This document shows positions 5,322-5,332 of a stretch of 5,332 bases of DNA, one piece after another; position 1 is the stretch's first letter, and each line of letters opens with the position of its first letter. The translations under genes and the position numbers were made by a program. The stretch is from JBCCQH01 sp039024435 (GTDB lineage Bacteria; Bacteroidota; Bacteroidia; J057; JADKCL01). The stretch is from positions 1 to 5,332 of the forward strand of contig JBCCQH010000195.1 in assembly GCA_039024435.1 (NCBI GenBank). Reading direction: 5' to 3'. The notes under the pieces were generated by a model that was not told the origin of the DNA, made no database searches, and saw nothing but the letters and a program-made list of their open reading frames with translations.

Positions 5322-5332
5322 GGTGTTGATGG

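Noticed and set aside
3970..5329. Several long plus-strand frames opposite the ATPase gene (3970-4491, 4704-5159 and others)
   Set aside because: They are antisense shadows of a GC-rich coding sequence whose minus-strand frame carries clear Walker A, Walker B and zinc-finger motifs.

Overview
The window looks like a piece of a Bacteroidota genome, probably an environmental relative of the Saprospiria/Sphingobacteriia type. The reasons are a type IX secretion (T9SS) C-terminal sorting domain, a tail-fibre-type C-terminus of the kind this phylum carries in many copies, outer-membrane barrel proteins with DUF3575-like features, and no strong Shine-Dalgarno sequences before the genes. No RNA gene, CRISPR array, transposase or integrase is visible.

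Left part (1-3330, plus strand): four tightly packed genes that read as one operon. They are the C-terminal end of a tail-fibre/coiled-coil protein (stop at 323), a small outer-membrane barrel protein (320-898, ATGA overlap), a T9SS-secreted surface protein (916-2682) and a second small barrel-like protein (2684-3271). A convincing rho-independent terminator (3294-3330) closes the unit. Together they suggest an envelope or surface-display function; the substrate or role is not visible. The first 263 bases form a perfect 120-bp inverted repeat around a 23-nt spacer. It folds the first gene back on itself and is best read as a fold-back chimera or an assembly end, so sequence left of about 120 should not be trusted as natural gene context.

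Middle part (3331-3857): no convincing gene. It holds a dense two-strand array of 10-11 bp repeats with a GGGAC core (about 3330-3557), including a perfect 22-bp inverted repeat, and a strong hairpin (3797-3835) that overlaps an alternative, mutually exclusive hairpin. The repeats resemble iterons or multi-site protein-binding arrays at replication origins, partition sites or transposon ends.

Right part (3858-5321, minus strand): a 487-residue protein with an N-terminal four-cysteine zinc finger, an unrecognised middle region, Pro-rich linkers and a C-terminal RecA/RadA/RepA-type ATPase domain. Its GC content is higher than that of the left operon, and it converges on the repeat array. The most interesting idea is that ATPase and repeat array belong to one uncharacterised replication, partition or mobile-element module. 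That is inference: the window ends before any further gene of such an element could be seen.
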